A stretch of DNA of 64,000 bases from the NCBI GenBank assembly GCA_030603805.1, contig JAUVXD010000001.1, positions 377,518 to 441,517 of the forward strand, written 5' to 3'. This document shows positions 1 to 7,790 of this stretch, piece by piece. Every line of letters begins with the position of its first letter. Position 1 is the first letter of the stretch. The position numbers and the translations under genes were made by a program. The notes below the pieces were generated by a model. The model was given only the letters and a program-made list of their open reading frames with translations, was not told the origin of the DNA and did no database searches. Origin of the DNA: Acholeplasmataceae bacterium. Its GTDB lineage: Bacteria > Bacillota_I > Bacilli_A > Acholeplasmatales > Acholeplasmataceae.

Positions 1-236
1 ACAGTATAAAGTCCATCTTGTTCTGCCATTGCCTCGATTCTGCCAAAAGGCATAGGTTGAACTACAGCGATGTTCATTTCAATTAACTTTTTGTTGTTTA
101 AAATTTGAATAAAGTTATCGACAAAGGTTCTTAAGAAATTTCCTTCGCCAAATTGTAAAATACCAATAGGTCGGTCTAATGTTTGATAAAGTGCTCTTGA
201 TAGTTTTGGAATAGATTGATTGTTTATATGTTGCAT
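1..236 (-). CDS. uxaB: Tagaturonate reductase / mannitol dehydrogenase family, 5' part only
   Basis: Partial gene that runs off the left edge; only the first 78 or so codons are present. The start ATG is at 236. The N-terminus reads MQHINNQSIPKLSRALYQ and then has ILQFGEGNFLRTFVDNF, the typical opening of the NAD-binding domain of altronate oxidoreductases (UxaB) and related polyol dehydrogenases. UxaB interconverts tagaturonate and altronate with NAD in galacturonate breakdown. The start is preceded by GAGGAAACC on the minus strand. The upstream region carries a consensus promoter and several operator-like repeats, so it is probably induced by a sugar acid. UxuB or another mannitol-dehydrogenase relative cannot be excluded from this fragment. 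Confidence 0.72.
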   Translation of the reverse strand, partial: MQHINNQSIPKLSRALYQTLDRPIGILQFGEGNFLRTFVDNFIQILNNKKLIEMNIAVVQPMPFGRIEAMAEQDGLYT

Positions 237-272
237 AGTATAGGTTTCCTCATATAGATGAGTGGTTGTTTA

Positions 273-302
273 AACCGTCCATATATACGGACACCGTTTA
301 TA
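273..302. promoter_or_regulatory. Operator-like site over the uxaB transcription start
   Basis: GTCC-ATATATAC-GGAC at 278-293 is a 16-bp near-palindrome, and it overlaps ACACCGTTTATA at 291-302. The same 12-mer recurs exactly at 402-413, and the variant ACATCGTTTAT lies at 1890-1899 in the MATE gene leader. The position just downstream of the -10 suits a repressor. The AAACGGTGT half-site with a central CG resembles LacI-family operators (inference). Confidence 0.5.
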
Positions 303-311
303 TCCACTCTT

Positions 312-340
312 ATTTTACTCCTTTATGAAACCGTTGTCAA
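312..340 (-). promoter_or_regulatory. Promoter of the uxaB-like gene
   Basis: On the minus strand TTGACA (335-340) is followed after 17 bases by TAAAAT (312-317). Transcription would start near 305 and run into the operator-like repeats at 273-302. Confidence 0.7.
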
Positions 341-358
341 TAGGGACGAGGACAAGGC

Positions 359-378
359 TTCATAAGTATACTTATGAA
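359..378. promoter_or_regulatory. Perfect 20-bp palindrome upstream of the uxaB promoter
   Basis: TTCATAAGTATACTTATGAA is its own reverse complement. It lies about 20-40 bp upstream of the -35 element, a position that suits an activator or an auxiliary operator. It does not match the ACACCGTTTATA motif, so a second regulator is possible. Confidence 0.5.
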
Positions 379-401
379 AAGATAATGCTTTTTATTTTCA
401 T

Positions 402-413
402 ACACCGTTTATA
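402..413. repeat. Second copy of ACACCGTTTATA
   Basis: Exact repeat of 291-302, about 60 bp upstream of the -35 of the uxaB promoter and just downstream (minus strand) of the MATE gene's stop. It could be an auxiliary operator for looping. Confidence 0.45.
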
Positions 414-427
414 CTTTTTTTATGAAT

Positions 428-1840
428 TTATGTCTCTAATTGCATGTCCATATACCCATAATTTTTAATTTTATGATAGAAAAACAGTAACATAATGAAT
501 GCTACAACCATGGTTAGGAAGTTGCTAATAAACATCACATAACCGAGTGCAACATAGCCAACACCGACGCTTTGCAATAACCATAGCACAGGTAATCTAA
601 AAACAAAGAGTCTAACAATATTGATGAAAAGTGAAATCTTAGTAAACTTAAATCCGATAAAAAGTCCTGTGATAACTGCAATCGATGCCGAGGTCAATGT
701 TGAAAACTTTTCCCAGAAATAAATATCAATAATCATTTGTCTAAATATTGGATCAGTTGACTTTGTAAAAAGGGGTAAGAATAAATCTAGATAATGATTC
801 ACTATGACTAAGGCAAGCCCTCCAATAAGAAGTGCATATAAATGACTGACCACATAAGTTTTCATCGCTCTACTGAGGTTCTTATTGCCTAAGTTTTGAC
901 TGACAATGCTCGTTTCAGATTCTTCAAAGATAATAGAAATCGATCCTGGTCCACCACCAAGCTTCATCGCAATCCCGAAAGCAGCGACTGCTAAAGGTCC
1001 ATATAAAGCTGCCATACTATTGACTAGGACTTTCCCCATACTGAATAGAAATTTACCTGTAAAAACAGGGAGTGCTAAGCTAAGAATCGGCAGAACAAGT
1101 TTAGGATTAAGTCTAATTTCCTTAAGTTTCACCTGAAATGAGTTACTTGGATGAAACATAATATAAAGCGCGACACCCATTAATAAGGCTTGTGAAATCA
1201 AAGTTGATAATGCAACATAGGAAGCACCTTTATCTAGACCATAGACAAAAAGCGCAGACAAGGCGAGTTTAATGATCATCGCACAAATGTTTAATACCAA
1301 AATTCGTGTTGTATTACCCTTCGCTTTTTCCAATCCGATAAACACACTATTGACTGCAACAAGTGCTGTTGAGACCATTTGGACATTAAAATATCCATAG
1401 CCTGCATCAATGATTTCTTCCGGTGCATTTAAAAGTCTTAAGAGTGGCTTACCAAACAGCAGGGTAATCAAGACAACAGATGAGCTCACAATCAGTGCTA
1501 AACTTAAGGATGCTCCTGCATTTTTTCTTGCTTCTTCGATTTGGTTTGATCCATAGTGTCTTGCAACTATAACCGTACCTGCAGCAGCAATCCCACCACC
1601 AAAAGCCATAATGGCACTTTTGATTTCATCAATAAAAACAACAGATGCAACTTCATTGCCACCGATATGCGAAACCATGATTAAATCGAAAAATCCATAA
1701 AGATAATTAAAAAGTCCATAAATTGCAAGTGGCGCACTTAAAGAAAGAACAACTTTCCATAAATTCCCATTTAATATATAATCTCTTCTTTTATGTTCTT
1801 TTGGAGATAATGACTTATTCACTGGAGTACCTGATTTCAT
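428..1840 (-). CDS. MATE family multidrug/cation efflux transporter
   Basis: The 470-residue length and about 12 hydrophobic segments are typical of MATE (NorM/DinF-type) antiporters, which export cationic drugs or metabolites using Na+ or H+ gradients. After a basic N-terminus it has NGNLWKVVLSLSAPLAIYGLFN, the usual first helix with its conserved proline, then DLIMVSHIGG, matching the D-x-x-(M/F)-V-(G/S) loop of the family. Two homologous six-helix halves are visible. The ATG at 1840 lacks a clear Shine-Dalgarno sequence. A good promoter lies at 1913-1941. Its leader contains a near copy of the operator motif in front of uxaB, so it may be co-regulated with uronate use and its substrate could be related. 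The substrate cannot be told from sequence. Confidence 0.9.
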   Translation of the reverse strand: MKSGTPVNKSLSPKEHKRRDYILNGNLWKVVLSLSAPLAIYGLFNYLYGFFDLIMVSHIGGNEVASVVFIDEIKSAIMAFGGGIAAAGTVIVARHYGSNQIEEARKNAGASLSLALIVSSSVVLITLLFGKPLLRLLNAPEEIIDAGYGYFNVQMVSTALVAVNSVFIGLEKAKGNTTRILVLNICAMIIKLALSALFVYGLDKGASYVALSTLISQALLMGVALYIMFHPSNSFQVKLKEIRLNPKLVLPILSLALPVFTGKFLFSMGKVLVNSMAALYGPLAVAAFGIAMKLGGGPGSISIIFEESETSIVSQNLGNKNLSRAMKTYVVSHLYALLIGGLALVIVNHYLDLFLPLFTKSTDPIFRQMIIDIYFWEKFSTLTSASIAVITGLFIGFKFTKISLFINIVRLFVFRLPVLWLLQSVGVGYVALGYVMFISNFLTMVVAFIMLLFFYHKIKNYGYMDMQLET

Positions 1841-1885
1841 GATGAAAGATGAATTTATCCATTTCTTGTTGTGTGTCTATTATTT

Positions 1886-1899
1886 CGGACATCGTTTAT
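1886..1899. promoter_or_regulatory. Operator-like motif in the MATE gene leader
   Basis: CGGACATCGTTTAT differs at one base from CGGACACCGTTTAT at 288-301 in front of uxaB. It sits just downstream of the MATE -10, the same relative position as the uxaB site. Confidence 0.45.
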
Positions 1900-1912
1900 C
1901 ATTGCCAAAAAT

Positions 1913-1941
1913 ATTATAAATCAATCCGATTTGAAATACAA
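1913..1941 (-). promoter_or_regulatory. Promoter of the MATE gene
   Basis: TTGTAT (1936-1941), a 17-base spacer and TATAAT (1913-1918) on the minus strand. The start would be near 1906, giving a leader of about 65 nt that includes the operator-like motif at 1886-1899. Confidence 0.6.
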
Positions 1942-1961
1942 GTAGGTTTATCATCGAAAAT

Positions 1962-1990
1962 AAAAAAATGCCTGCCGAAGCAGACATTTT
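1962..1990 (-). terminator. Terminator of the pot operon
   Basis: On the minus strand AAAATGTCTGC, a TTCG loop and GCAGGCATTTT form an 11-bp stem with one U-G pair, followed by a T run. It begins right after the potD stop at 1993. Confidence 0.85.
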
Positions 1991-1992
1991 CA

Positions 1993-3051
1993 TTAGGAAG
2001 CTCGAACTCTAACCCAAGCTTCTTCTATTTTACGTTTTAGGTTGGTATCATATCTGAAGAACTCATCATTTTCAGTTAAGATGACACGATAAGCTTCAGC
2101 ATCATATTCCTCTTCTTCAAGGATATAGTCAATGACATCAGCTCTTGGTGATGTATAACCAATTTCTAAAGAATTATCTAGTGCAACATCATAAGATAAG
2201 AAATAATTGATAAACTCATAAGCCAAATCAACTTCAACAGCGTTTGCTGGAATCACGAATGCATCCACCCAAACATTAGTACCTTGTGAAGGTACATGAT
2301 ACTTCAAATCAGAGTTTTCACTCATGAGATAAACAGCATCACCTGAATAGGAAACCGCCATTGCAAATTGTGCGGGCTTTAACATAGCATCAAAGATTTC
2401 ATCGGATAAGAAACTAGTCTTTGGTCCTTTAGCATCCTTTAACCATTGTTCGGCTGCTGCAAGTTCACTATCTGTTGGACTATTAATTGATACTGTATTG
2501 CCATAAAGTGCCTTGAGGGCAATCATAAATGAATCTCTAGAAGAATCATAAATCATCACATCGTAAGTTTGATTTGCAAGTGCATTCCAACCTTCAGCTT
2601 CAACATATGCTGTAGAGACTTTAGTCGTATCATATAAGATACCAACATTGCCCCAAAAATAAGGCACACCATACTTGAGTAAATCAAATCCATCGGCTTC
2701 TAAAGCATCTAATACAGATGAAAGCGTCTCATCTAAATCTGATAAACTAAAATCTGTGATTTTGGAGTAATCAATTTCTTGAAGTAGGTTTTTACTAACC
2801 AATTCTTCAATGGCATAATCACTAGGAATCACTAAATCATAACTATTTGCCTCAATTTGAGGAACTGCAACTTCGTTTGAATCAAAGGTGATAATAGATA
2901 CTCTCACACCATATTCTCTTTCAAACGCACGCACTAAACTTTCATCAATATATTCATTTGGGATGAAAAGTTTTAAACTTTGTCTAGGTCCACAAGCTGC
3001 AACTAATGCAAGCAATAAAACCATAAAGACCGTTAAAATAACTTTTTTCAT
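1993..3051 (-). CDS. potD: Spermidine/putrescine-binding lipoprotein PotD
   Basis: 352 residues. The N-terminus MKKVILTVFMVLLLALVAAC has a lipobox (LVAAC) with the lipidated cysteine at about residue 20, as expected for a substrate-binding protein in a cell without an outer membrane. The mature part has family features of polyamine-binding proteins: an early KLFIPNEYI strand, SYDLVIPSDYAIEELV, and YGVPYFWGNVGILYDT before the ligand pocket. It delivers polyamine to the PotBC channel. It is the last gene of potABCD, starting 2 bases after potC ends and followed at once by a terminator. Confidence 0.93.
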   Translation of the reverse strand: MKKVILTVFMVLLLALVAACGPRQSLKLFIPNEYIDESLVRAFEREYGVRVSIITFDSNEVAVPQIEANSYDLVIPSDYAIEELVSKNLLQEIDYSKITDFSLSDLDETLSSVLDALEADGFDLLKYGVPYFWGNVGILYDTTKVSTAYVEAEGWNALANQTYDVMIYDSSRDSFMIALKALYGNTVSINSPTDSELAAAEQWLKDAKGPKTSFLSDEIFDAMLKPAQFAMAVSYSGDAVYLMSENSDLKYHVPSQGTNVWVDAFVIPANAVEVDLAYEFINYFLSYDVALDNSLEIGYTSPRADVIDYILEEEEYDAEAYRVILTENDEFFRYDTNLKRKIEEAWVRVRAS

Positions 3052-3053
3052 AC

Positions 3054-3836
3054 TTAATCCTCCACTTTCTTTTTTCCACTTTTTATATAATCATACGCAA
3101 TCTTGGTGCCAATGACTAAGATGATGAGCGTTGATAAAGCATTAATGGTTGGCTCTACACCACGTTTTAAGGTGTAAAGGTAAATCGAAATATTTTTAAT
3201 CGCACTGCCTGATACTGCAAAATAGGATATCACAAAATCATCAAAAGACATGGTAAAGGCAATCGCTGCACCAGCAATAATCCCAATTTTAATTTGAGGA
3301 ATAATCACTTTAAATAAAGCTTGAGCTGGGGTTGCGCCGAGATCATAGGCCGCATGGGCTAAGTTGGGATCTAAGTTTCTAACCTTTGGATAAACCGTAA
3401 TGACGACATAGGGTGTCGAAAAGGCAATGTGTGCTAAGATCATCGTAGTCATTCCACGTTCAATCGCAAAAGCTCCAAATAAGACAAAGAATGCAATCGC
3501 AGTGACTATTTCTGGGTTGACAATTGGAATATTGTTTGCAGATAGTGAAATCTCACGAAGCGACTTTCTGGTTTTGGTTAAAGATATGGCAGCAAATGTT
3601 CCAATAATCGTCGATATGATGGTTGAAATGATCGCAACTAAAAATGTGATCATCACAGCTGTCATAATTTCTCTACTCTCAAAAAGTTTAACATACCACT
3701 GCAAACTAAATCCAGTCCAACGCGTTAAGGATCTCCCTTCATTAAACGAAAACATGACTAAGGAAAGAATAGGGACATAGGTCAAAATAAAGACTAAAGT
3801 TAGAAATACTTTGCCAATCGGATTAGAGGTCTTCAT
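3054..3836 (-). CDS. potC: Spermidine/putrescine ABC transporter permease PotC
   Basis: 260 residues with six predicted membrane helices. It carries the EAA loop of binding-protein-dependent permeases (AAYDLGATPAQALFKVIIPQI, split here as AAYDLGATPAQ then ALFKVIIPQI), which docks on the ATPase PotA. The start SLVMFSFNEG and LQWYVKLF are typical of PotC. The start overlaps the end of potB by 14 bases, so the two are translationally coupled. Confidence 0.93.
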   Translation of the reverse strand: MKTSNPIGKVFLTLVFILTYVPILSLVMFSFNEGRSLTRWTGFSLQWYVKLFESREIMTAVMITFLVAIISTIISTIIGTFAAISLTKTRKSLREISLSANNIPIVNPEIVTAIAFFVLFGAFAIERGMTTMILAHIAFSTPYVVITVYPKVRNLDPNLAHAAYDLGATPAQALFKVIIPQIKIGIIAGAAIAFTMSFDDFVISYFAVSGSAIKNISIYLYTLKRGVEPTINALSTLIILVIGTKIAYDYIKSGKKKVED

Positions 3837-4677
3837 CTATAGCTACCCCCTGATAACGATCGACTTTCTTAATTAAGTAAACAAAACCCATGATCACTAA
3901 CGATAAAACAATGGCAATCGCAGAACCATAACCAAATCGTCCTTGTTGAATCATCGCATTTTCGATTAGATTACCAATTAAGTACCGGTTATTTCCTAAA
4001 TATTTAGGAATAACCAGTGTGGTTGCTGCTGGTAAAAATACCATCATAATCCCAGATAAGATACCTGATAAAGACAATGGAATGATGACCTTAGTGATCG
4101 TTTGGAATTTACTTGCTCCAAGGTCTGCTGCTGATTCGAAATAGGCTGGGTCTATCTTTGATAGAACCGCATAAATCGGTAAGACCATAAAGGGTAAGAA
4201 AATGTAGACCATTCCTAAAATAATGATAAGATCAGTGCCAATCATTTCTGGCGCTACCATTTCAATGACTTGTTGAAGTGCTCTTGTTCTTAATAGCATA
4301 TTGATCCACATGGGTGCATTAATGAGCAAAATAAGTAATAGCTGAATTCTTGGTTTACTTCTTGAAATGATGTAGGCGACAGGATAACCAATCATGAGTG
4401 TAATAAGTGTCGCGACACCAGCAAGATAAAGCGATGTAATCGTTAAATCAACAAACTGACGCTCACTTAAAAAACGTATATAATGCTCTAAAGTAAAAGC
4501 AATCGTAAAGATGCCTGAAGGTCTTTCCTTTTGCACGGAATATAAAACCATCATCACAATCGGAATGACAATTAAACCAATTAAAACAACATAATAAGGA
4601 ATTCCTAAAATGCCTTCCGTAGTGATTTTCTTTTTGCTTTTAATCTTTTTGGGTAAGAATGCATGTGACTTTTGCAT
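3823..4677 (-). CDS. potB: Spermidine/putrescine ABC transporter permease PotB
   Basis: 284 residues with six predicted helices after a basic, lysine-rich N-terminus. The EAA-like loop AADLGASKFQTITKVIIPLS near residue 190 is the contact with PotA. MLLRTRALQQ and PKYLGNN are recognisable PotB features. It starts 1 base after potA ends and overlaps potC, as expected for a polycistronic transporter operon. Confidence 0.93.
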   Translation of the reverse strand: MQKSHAFLPKKIKSKKKITTEGILGIPYYVVLIGLIVIPIVMMVLYSVQKERPSGIFTIAFTLEHYIRFLSERQFVDLTITSLYLAGVATLITLMIGYPVAYIISRSKPRIQLLLILLINAPMWINMLLRTRALQQVIEMVAPEMIGTDLIIILGMVYIFLPFMVLPIYAVLSKIDPAYFESAADLGASKFQTITKVIIPLSLSGILSGIMMVFLPAATTLVIPKYLGNNRYLIGNLIENAMIQQGRFGYGSAIAIVLSLVIMGFVYLIKKVDRYQGVAIDEDL

Positions 4678-4678
4678 A

Positions 4679-5977
4679 TTACCACCGTTCCATCACATGG
4701 ATGTCCTCGGGTCCAAATTTGATATCGACTGTTTCTCCTAAAGGATGGTGATCTGTGGTATGAATGGTAAAGATGCGCTTTTTAGTCTTCACGTCAATTT
4801 CGTAATGTACGCCTTTAAAAGCGATACTATCCACTACACCCGTAATCATGCCTTCACCTTGAGGCACAATATCAATATCCTCAGGACGAATAACGATATC
4901 AACAGGTTCATTTCGAGCAAACCCTTTATCAACACAGTCATAATCACGCCCATCAAATGAGACGAGAAAGTCATCTTTCATGATGCCATCGATGATGTTC
5001 GATTCTCCAATAAATTTAGCAACAAAAGTATTGGCTGGTTCATTATAAATATCTTCAGGCGTTCCAATTTGCAAGATTTCACCTTGATTCATGACAACTA
5101 TTTTATCAGACATGGTGAGTGCTTCTTCTTGATCGTGGGTGACAAATATAAAAGTAATCCCTGAATTTCTTTGGATTTCTTTAAGTTCATATTGCATTTC
5201 TTGACGAAGTTTCAAGTCAAGTGCTGCAAGTGGTTCATCCAAAAGCAAGACCATAGGTTCATTAATCAAGGCTCTTGCAATCGCGACTCTTTGTTGCTGT
5301 CCTCCTGAAAGTTTATGAACAGGTCTGTTTTCATAGCCTTCAAGATTGACCATCTTTAAGTATTTTTTGACTTTTTCTGTAATCTCTTTTTCTTTAGTCT
5401 TCCGATCAACAAAACTTTCTTTAATCTCAACCATTTGGTCTTTAAGCTGTTCTTTTCGAATATCATCTTGAGTTGATTTCAATTCTGCTTCTAGCTTTTT
5501 TATTTCTTTTTTCTTGTCAAAATTGGGATCTCTTAAATTTTTGATTTCAATTTTGAGCTCTTTTTTAAGTTGATGGATTTCATATTTATCCGTCATACCC
5601 TTCATTTTGTCTTGATAAAGATCTTGTAAATTTCTAATTTTAGATATGGTGGATAAAGAGTCGTTTTTAACTCTTAAACCAAAAGCTACATTCTCAAATA
5701 CATCTAAATGAGGAAAAAGGGCATACCGCTGAAAAACAGTATTGGTTGGTCTTTTATGAGCTGGGATATTTAAGATGCTTTTCCCATCAAAAAGGACCTC
5801 ACCTTGACTCGGATCCACAAAACCACCAATGATTCTTAAAGTGGTCGTTTTTCCACACCCCGAGGGTCCTAAAAGTGTAACAAATTCATTTTGTTCGATG
5901 GTTAAATCAATACCTCTTAATACCACTTGTCCATTAAATTCTTTAGTAATATCTTTTAATTCAATCAAAGCTGCCAT
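4679..5977 (-). CDS. potA: Polyamine ABC transporter ATPase PotA with coiled-coil insertion
   Basis: 432 residues, longer than the usual 360-380. Walker A is GPSGCGKTT (about 37-45), the Q-loop [10 protein letters not shown] (about 82-91), the ABC signature [15 protein letters not shown] (about 222), Walker [13 protein letters not shown], and the H-loop [10 protein letters not shown]-terminal TOBE-like regulatory domain follows (NIIDGIM to the end). Between Q-loop and signature, about residues 96-210 form a highly charged, coiled-coil-like insertion rich in K, E, D and R that normal PotA lacks. The ATG at 5977 has a good GAGGTGA ribosome site. First gene of potABCD, powering polyamine import. 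Confidence 0.93.
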   Translation of the reverse strand: MAALIELKDITKEFNGQVVLRGIDLTIEQNEFVTLLGPSGCGKTTTLRIIGGFVDPSQGEVLFDGKSILNIPAHKRPTNTVFQRYALFPHLDVFENVAFGLRVKNDSLSTISKIRNLQDLYQDKMKGMTDKYEIHQLKKELKIEIKNLRDPNFDKKKEIKKLEAELKSTQDDIRKEQLKDQMVEIKESFVDRKTKEKEITEKVKKYLKMVNLEGYENRPVHKLSGGQQQRVAIARALINEPMVLLLDEPLAALDLKLRQEMQYELKEIQRNSGITFIFVTHDQEEALTMSDKIVVMNQGEILQIGTPEDIYNEPANTFVAKFIGESNIIDGIMKDDFLVSFDGRDYDCVDKGFARNEPVDIVIRPEDIDIVPQGEGMITGVVDSIAFKGVHYEIDVKTKKRIFTIHTTDHHPLGETVDIKFGPEDIHVMERW

Positions 5978-6031
5978 AAGTCACCTCTTTGTTTACTCAT
6001 TTTAAACGATGCATCACATGTTTAATTTTTT

Positions 6032-6048
6032 GTTTACCAATTGTAAAC
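6032..6048. promoter_or_regulatory. Inverted repeat in the pot leader
   Basis: GTTTAC-CAATT-GTAAAC, perfect 6-bp arms about 30-45 nt downstream of the predicted potA start site. Possible operator; the regulator is unknown. Confidence 0.4.
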
Positions 6049-6082
6049 TAATTGTTCAATGATAATAAACCATAACACATAT

Positions 6083-6110
6083 ATTATATATATTATTGAA
6101 TGAATGTCAA
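6083..6110 (-). promoter_or_regulatory. Promoter of the potABCD operon
   Basis: TTGACA (6105-6110), a 16-base spacer and TATAAT (6083-6088) on the minus strand. The start would be near 6076, about 100 nt before potA. Confidence 0.65.
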
Positions 6111-6199
6111 TCTAAAAAGACGCTGTTGACAAGAAATCTCATACTCAAAGGGGATTTAAAACATAAAAAAGCATGAAATAACTTCAATTCTTTATCGTG

Positions 6200-6208
6200 T
6201 GATATACT
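6200..6208 (+). promoter_or_regulatory. Extended -10 promoter of the membrane protein gene
   Basis: TGATATACT is an extended -10 (TG-n-TATACT) about 35 bp before the ATG at 6243. No good -35 is visible. AGAGGTCC just before the ATG can serve as ribosome site. Confidence 0.4.
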
Positions 6209-6242
6209 TAAATTAATCAATAATCTAAATAAAGAGGTCCTT

Positions 6243-6713
6243 ATGTTTGAATTGGCATTTTCACTGCAAAAAAATAAAAAATATATGATCCAAGGCTTCA
6301 TTTTTCTTTTGTTATTTTTAATCATATTCTTTGTTGTTGATTCACTGAATATGTCTTATTCTGAGATGATCCAAGTTTATGGATTATATTTAGTCATCAT
6401 TAATATCGTTTTAAATATTGTGATGTCATTGCTTAGTGCCTTACTCATGAATTTATCAACCGCAATGGTTGAACTTAAAGGTAAAGAGGGTTTGAGTTCA
6501 AACCTTGGTTTCTTTTCAGTCTTATTTGGGATACTAACCTATGGATGCACATCATGTGTGATTGCTTTTTTTGCTGCAATAGGGATTACTTTTTCTGTTT
6601 TCGTCTTACCACTTGCTGGTCTACCTTATAAGCTTGTTTCGCTTCTTTTAATACTTTTGGGTCTATTTTTAATTCGTAGAGAACTGATGAAGGGAGCTTG
6701 CAAAATCGATTAA
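6243..6713 (+). CDS. Four-helix membrane protein, unknown function
   Basis: 156 residues, no family recognised. Hydrophobic segments near residues 17-35, 44-70, 85-108 and 113-143 suggest four membrane helices, with a short basic C-terminus (RRELMKGACKID). The third helix has the sequence YGCTSCVIAFFAAIG, with a Cys-x-x-Cys pair that could bind a metal or be redox-active (inference). Own promoter and ribosome site; it lies between the divergent pot operon and a small unknown gene with its own promoter. Start chosen because AGAGGTCC precedes the ATG. Confidence 0.7.
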   Translation: MFELAFSLQKNKKYMIQGFIFLLLFLIIFFVVDSLNMSYSEMIQVYGLYLVIINIVLNIVMSLLSALLMNLSTAMVELKGKEGLSSNLGFFSVLFGILTYGCTSCVIAFFAAIGITFSVFVLPLAGLPYKLVSLLLILLGLFLIRRELMKGACKID

Positions 6714-6718
6714 GTTTA

Positions 6719-6747
6719 TTGACACGCATGAATTCAAGGCTTAAAAT
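6719..6747 (+). promoter_or_regulatory. Promoter of the 85-residue protein gene
   Basis: TTGACA (6719-6724), 17-base spacer, TAAAAT (6742-6747). It starts immediately after the stop codon of the upstream membrane protein gene. Confidence 0.65.
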
Positions 6748-6787
6748 AAGGGTGTAGGTGTGCGTGTGAGAGAGAGAAAAAAATCAT

Positions 6788-7045
6788 ATGAAAGACTTTG
6801 AATTTAAGAAAGATCAATTTAGGGAGGCGTTTAGACACATGAATCAAAACACATTCGGCTTTGAACGCATGAGAAGATCGTCGCATAGCGATTTGACTTT
6901 TGAGGTCAAACTTTTCACCAATAAAGATCAAATGGTTGCTTATGTCAATAATTTAACTGGCATCGAAAATGTTGAAATCTTTAAAATTGAAGATGATTTA
7001 TACAAAGTTTTAGTTTCAAGAAAAAAAGCTAGTTCAGAAACATAA
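6788..7045 (+). CDS. Small soluble protein, unknown function
   Basis: 85 residues, not recognised. The first half is charged and basic (FKKDQFREAFRHMNQN, FERMRRSS). The second half alternates like a small alpha/beta fold (TFEVKLFTNKDQMVAYVNNLTGIENVEIFKIEDDLYKVLVSR). There is no signal peptide or membrane helix. Support for a real gene: a consensus promoter at 6719-6747, a strong terminator at 7067-7101, and amphipathic coding-like composition. The GA-rich stretch before the ATG is a weak ribosome site. Confidence 0.65.
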   Translation: MKDFEFKKDQFREAFRHMNQNTFGFERMRRSSHSDLTFEVKLFTNKDQMVAYVNNLTGIENVEIFKIEDDLYKVLVSRKKASSET

Positions 7046-7066
7046 AATAATAATAACCACACCTGC

Positions 7067-7101
7067 AAAGGAAAGACTCAACCACAGTCTTTCCTTTTTT
7101 T
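7067..7101 (+). terminator. Strong intrinsic terminator
   Basis: A 12-bp perfect stem, AAAGGAAAGACT (7067-7078) with AGTCTTTCCTTT (7086-7097), 7-base loop, then a T run. It ends the 85-residue protein transcript. Confidence 0.9.
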
Positions 7102-7102
7102 G

Positions 7103-7131
7103 TTGACAGAAGCAAAAAAAAGGCGTAAAAT
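7103..7131 (+). promoter_or_regulatory. Promoter of the TetR-ABC exporter operon
   Basis: TTGACA (7103-7108), 17-base spacer, TAAAAT (7126-7131). Confidence 0.8.
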
Positions 7132-7135
7132 GAAG

Positions 7136-7155
7136 ATATGACAGGGTTGTCATAT
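7136..7155. promoter_or_regulatory. TetR operator candidate
   Basis: ATATGACA-GGGT-TGTCATAT, two perfect 8-bp arms over the predicted transcription start, just before the ribosome site (GAGG, 7157-7160) of the TetR gene. Position and symmetry suit autorepression. Confidence 0.75.
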
Positions 7156-7166
7156 TGAGGTGAATC

Positions 7167-7790
7167 ATGCCCTATCCAACATATTTCAATCTTTCAGATG
7201 ATAAAAAAGAACGTATCATGAATGCAGCCATTAAAGAAATGTCACTACATGCCTATGAATATGTTAATCTTGCTAATATCATTAGAGACGCATCCATTCC
7301 AAGAGGATCTTTCTATCAGTATTTTAAAGACAAAAGAGATTTATGCGATTACGTCTATAGTTATATTGGCACACTCAAAGTATCTTATTTTGGAGATTTA
7401 CTCTTAGAAAGTTGTCCACTACCTTTCTTAGAAAGGTTTAGGCAAATCTATTTAAAAGGGATTGAATTTGCAAAGGATCGACCACTTTTGGTTAAAGCAG
7501 GACAGCATATGATTAAATCAGATACTTATATGCAATCCGATCAAGTAAAAGATGGTATTCAAGGGGTTATTCTACTTTTTAAGACTTTTATCCTTAAGGA
7601 TCAAGAAAAAGGATTGATTCATCCATCCATAGATAGTGAATTACTCGCAACACTCATGCTTGACTTTATGAACAAAATCTCGATTGATGCTTATTTAGAA
7701 GATGATGTAGATTTTGATCTTATCGAGTCCAAAGTGAATCAGGTCATAGACATCCTGAGGAAAGGAATTGAAGTTTATGTTTCAAGTTAA
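7167..7790 (+). CDS. TetR/AcrR family transcriptional repressor
   Basis: 207 residues. The N-terminal helix-turn-helix is clear: DDKKERIMNAAIKEMSLHAYEYVNLANIIRDASIPRGSFYQYFKDKRDLCDYVY has the family pattern ending G-S-F-Y-x-Y-F-x-x-K. The C-terminal helical part (about 70-207) would bind an unknown ligand. First gene of an operon with an ABC ATPase and two permeases, preceded by a consensus promoter and a perfect inverted repeat, so it most likely represses itself and the exporter until the exported compound binds. The ABC gene overlaps its end. Confidence 0.93.
   Translation: MPYPTYFNLSDDKKERIMNAAIKEMSLHAYEYVNLANIIRDASIPRGSFYQYFKDKRDLCDYVYSYIGTLKVSYFGDLLLESCPLPFLERFRQIYLKGIEFAKDRPLLVKAGQHMIKSDTYMQSDQVKDGIQGVILLFKTFILKDQEKGLIHPSIDSELLATLMLDFMNKISIDAYLEDDVDFDLIESKVNQVIDILRKGIEVYVSS

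Noticed and set aside
906-1136. Plus-strand open frame inside the MATE gene
   Set aside because: Shadow frame with no ribosome site or promoter; the MATE frame has clear family motifs.
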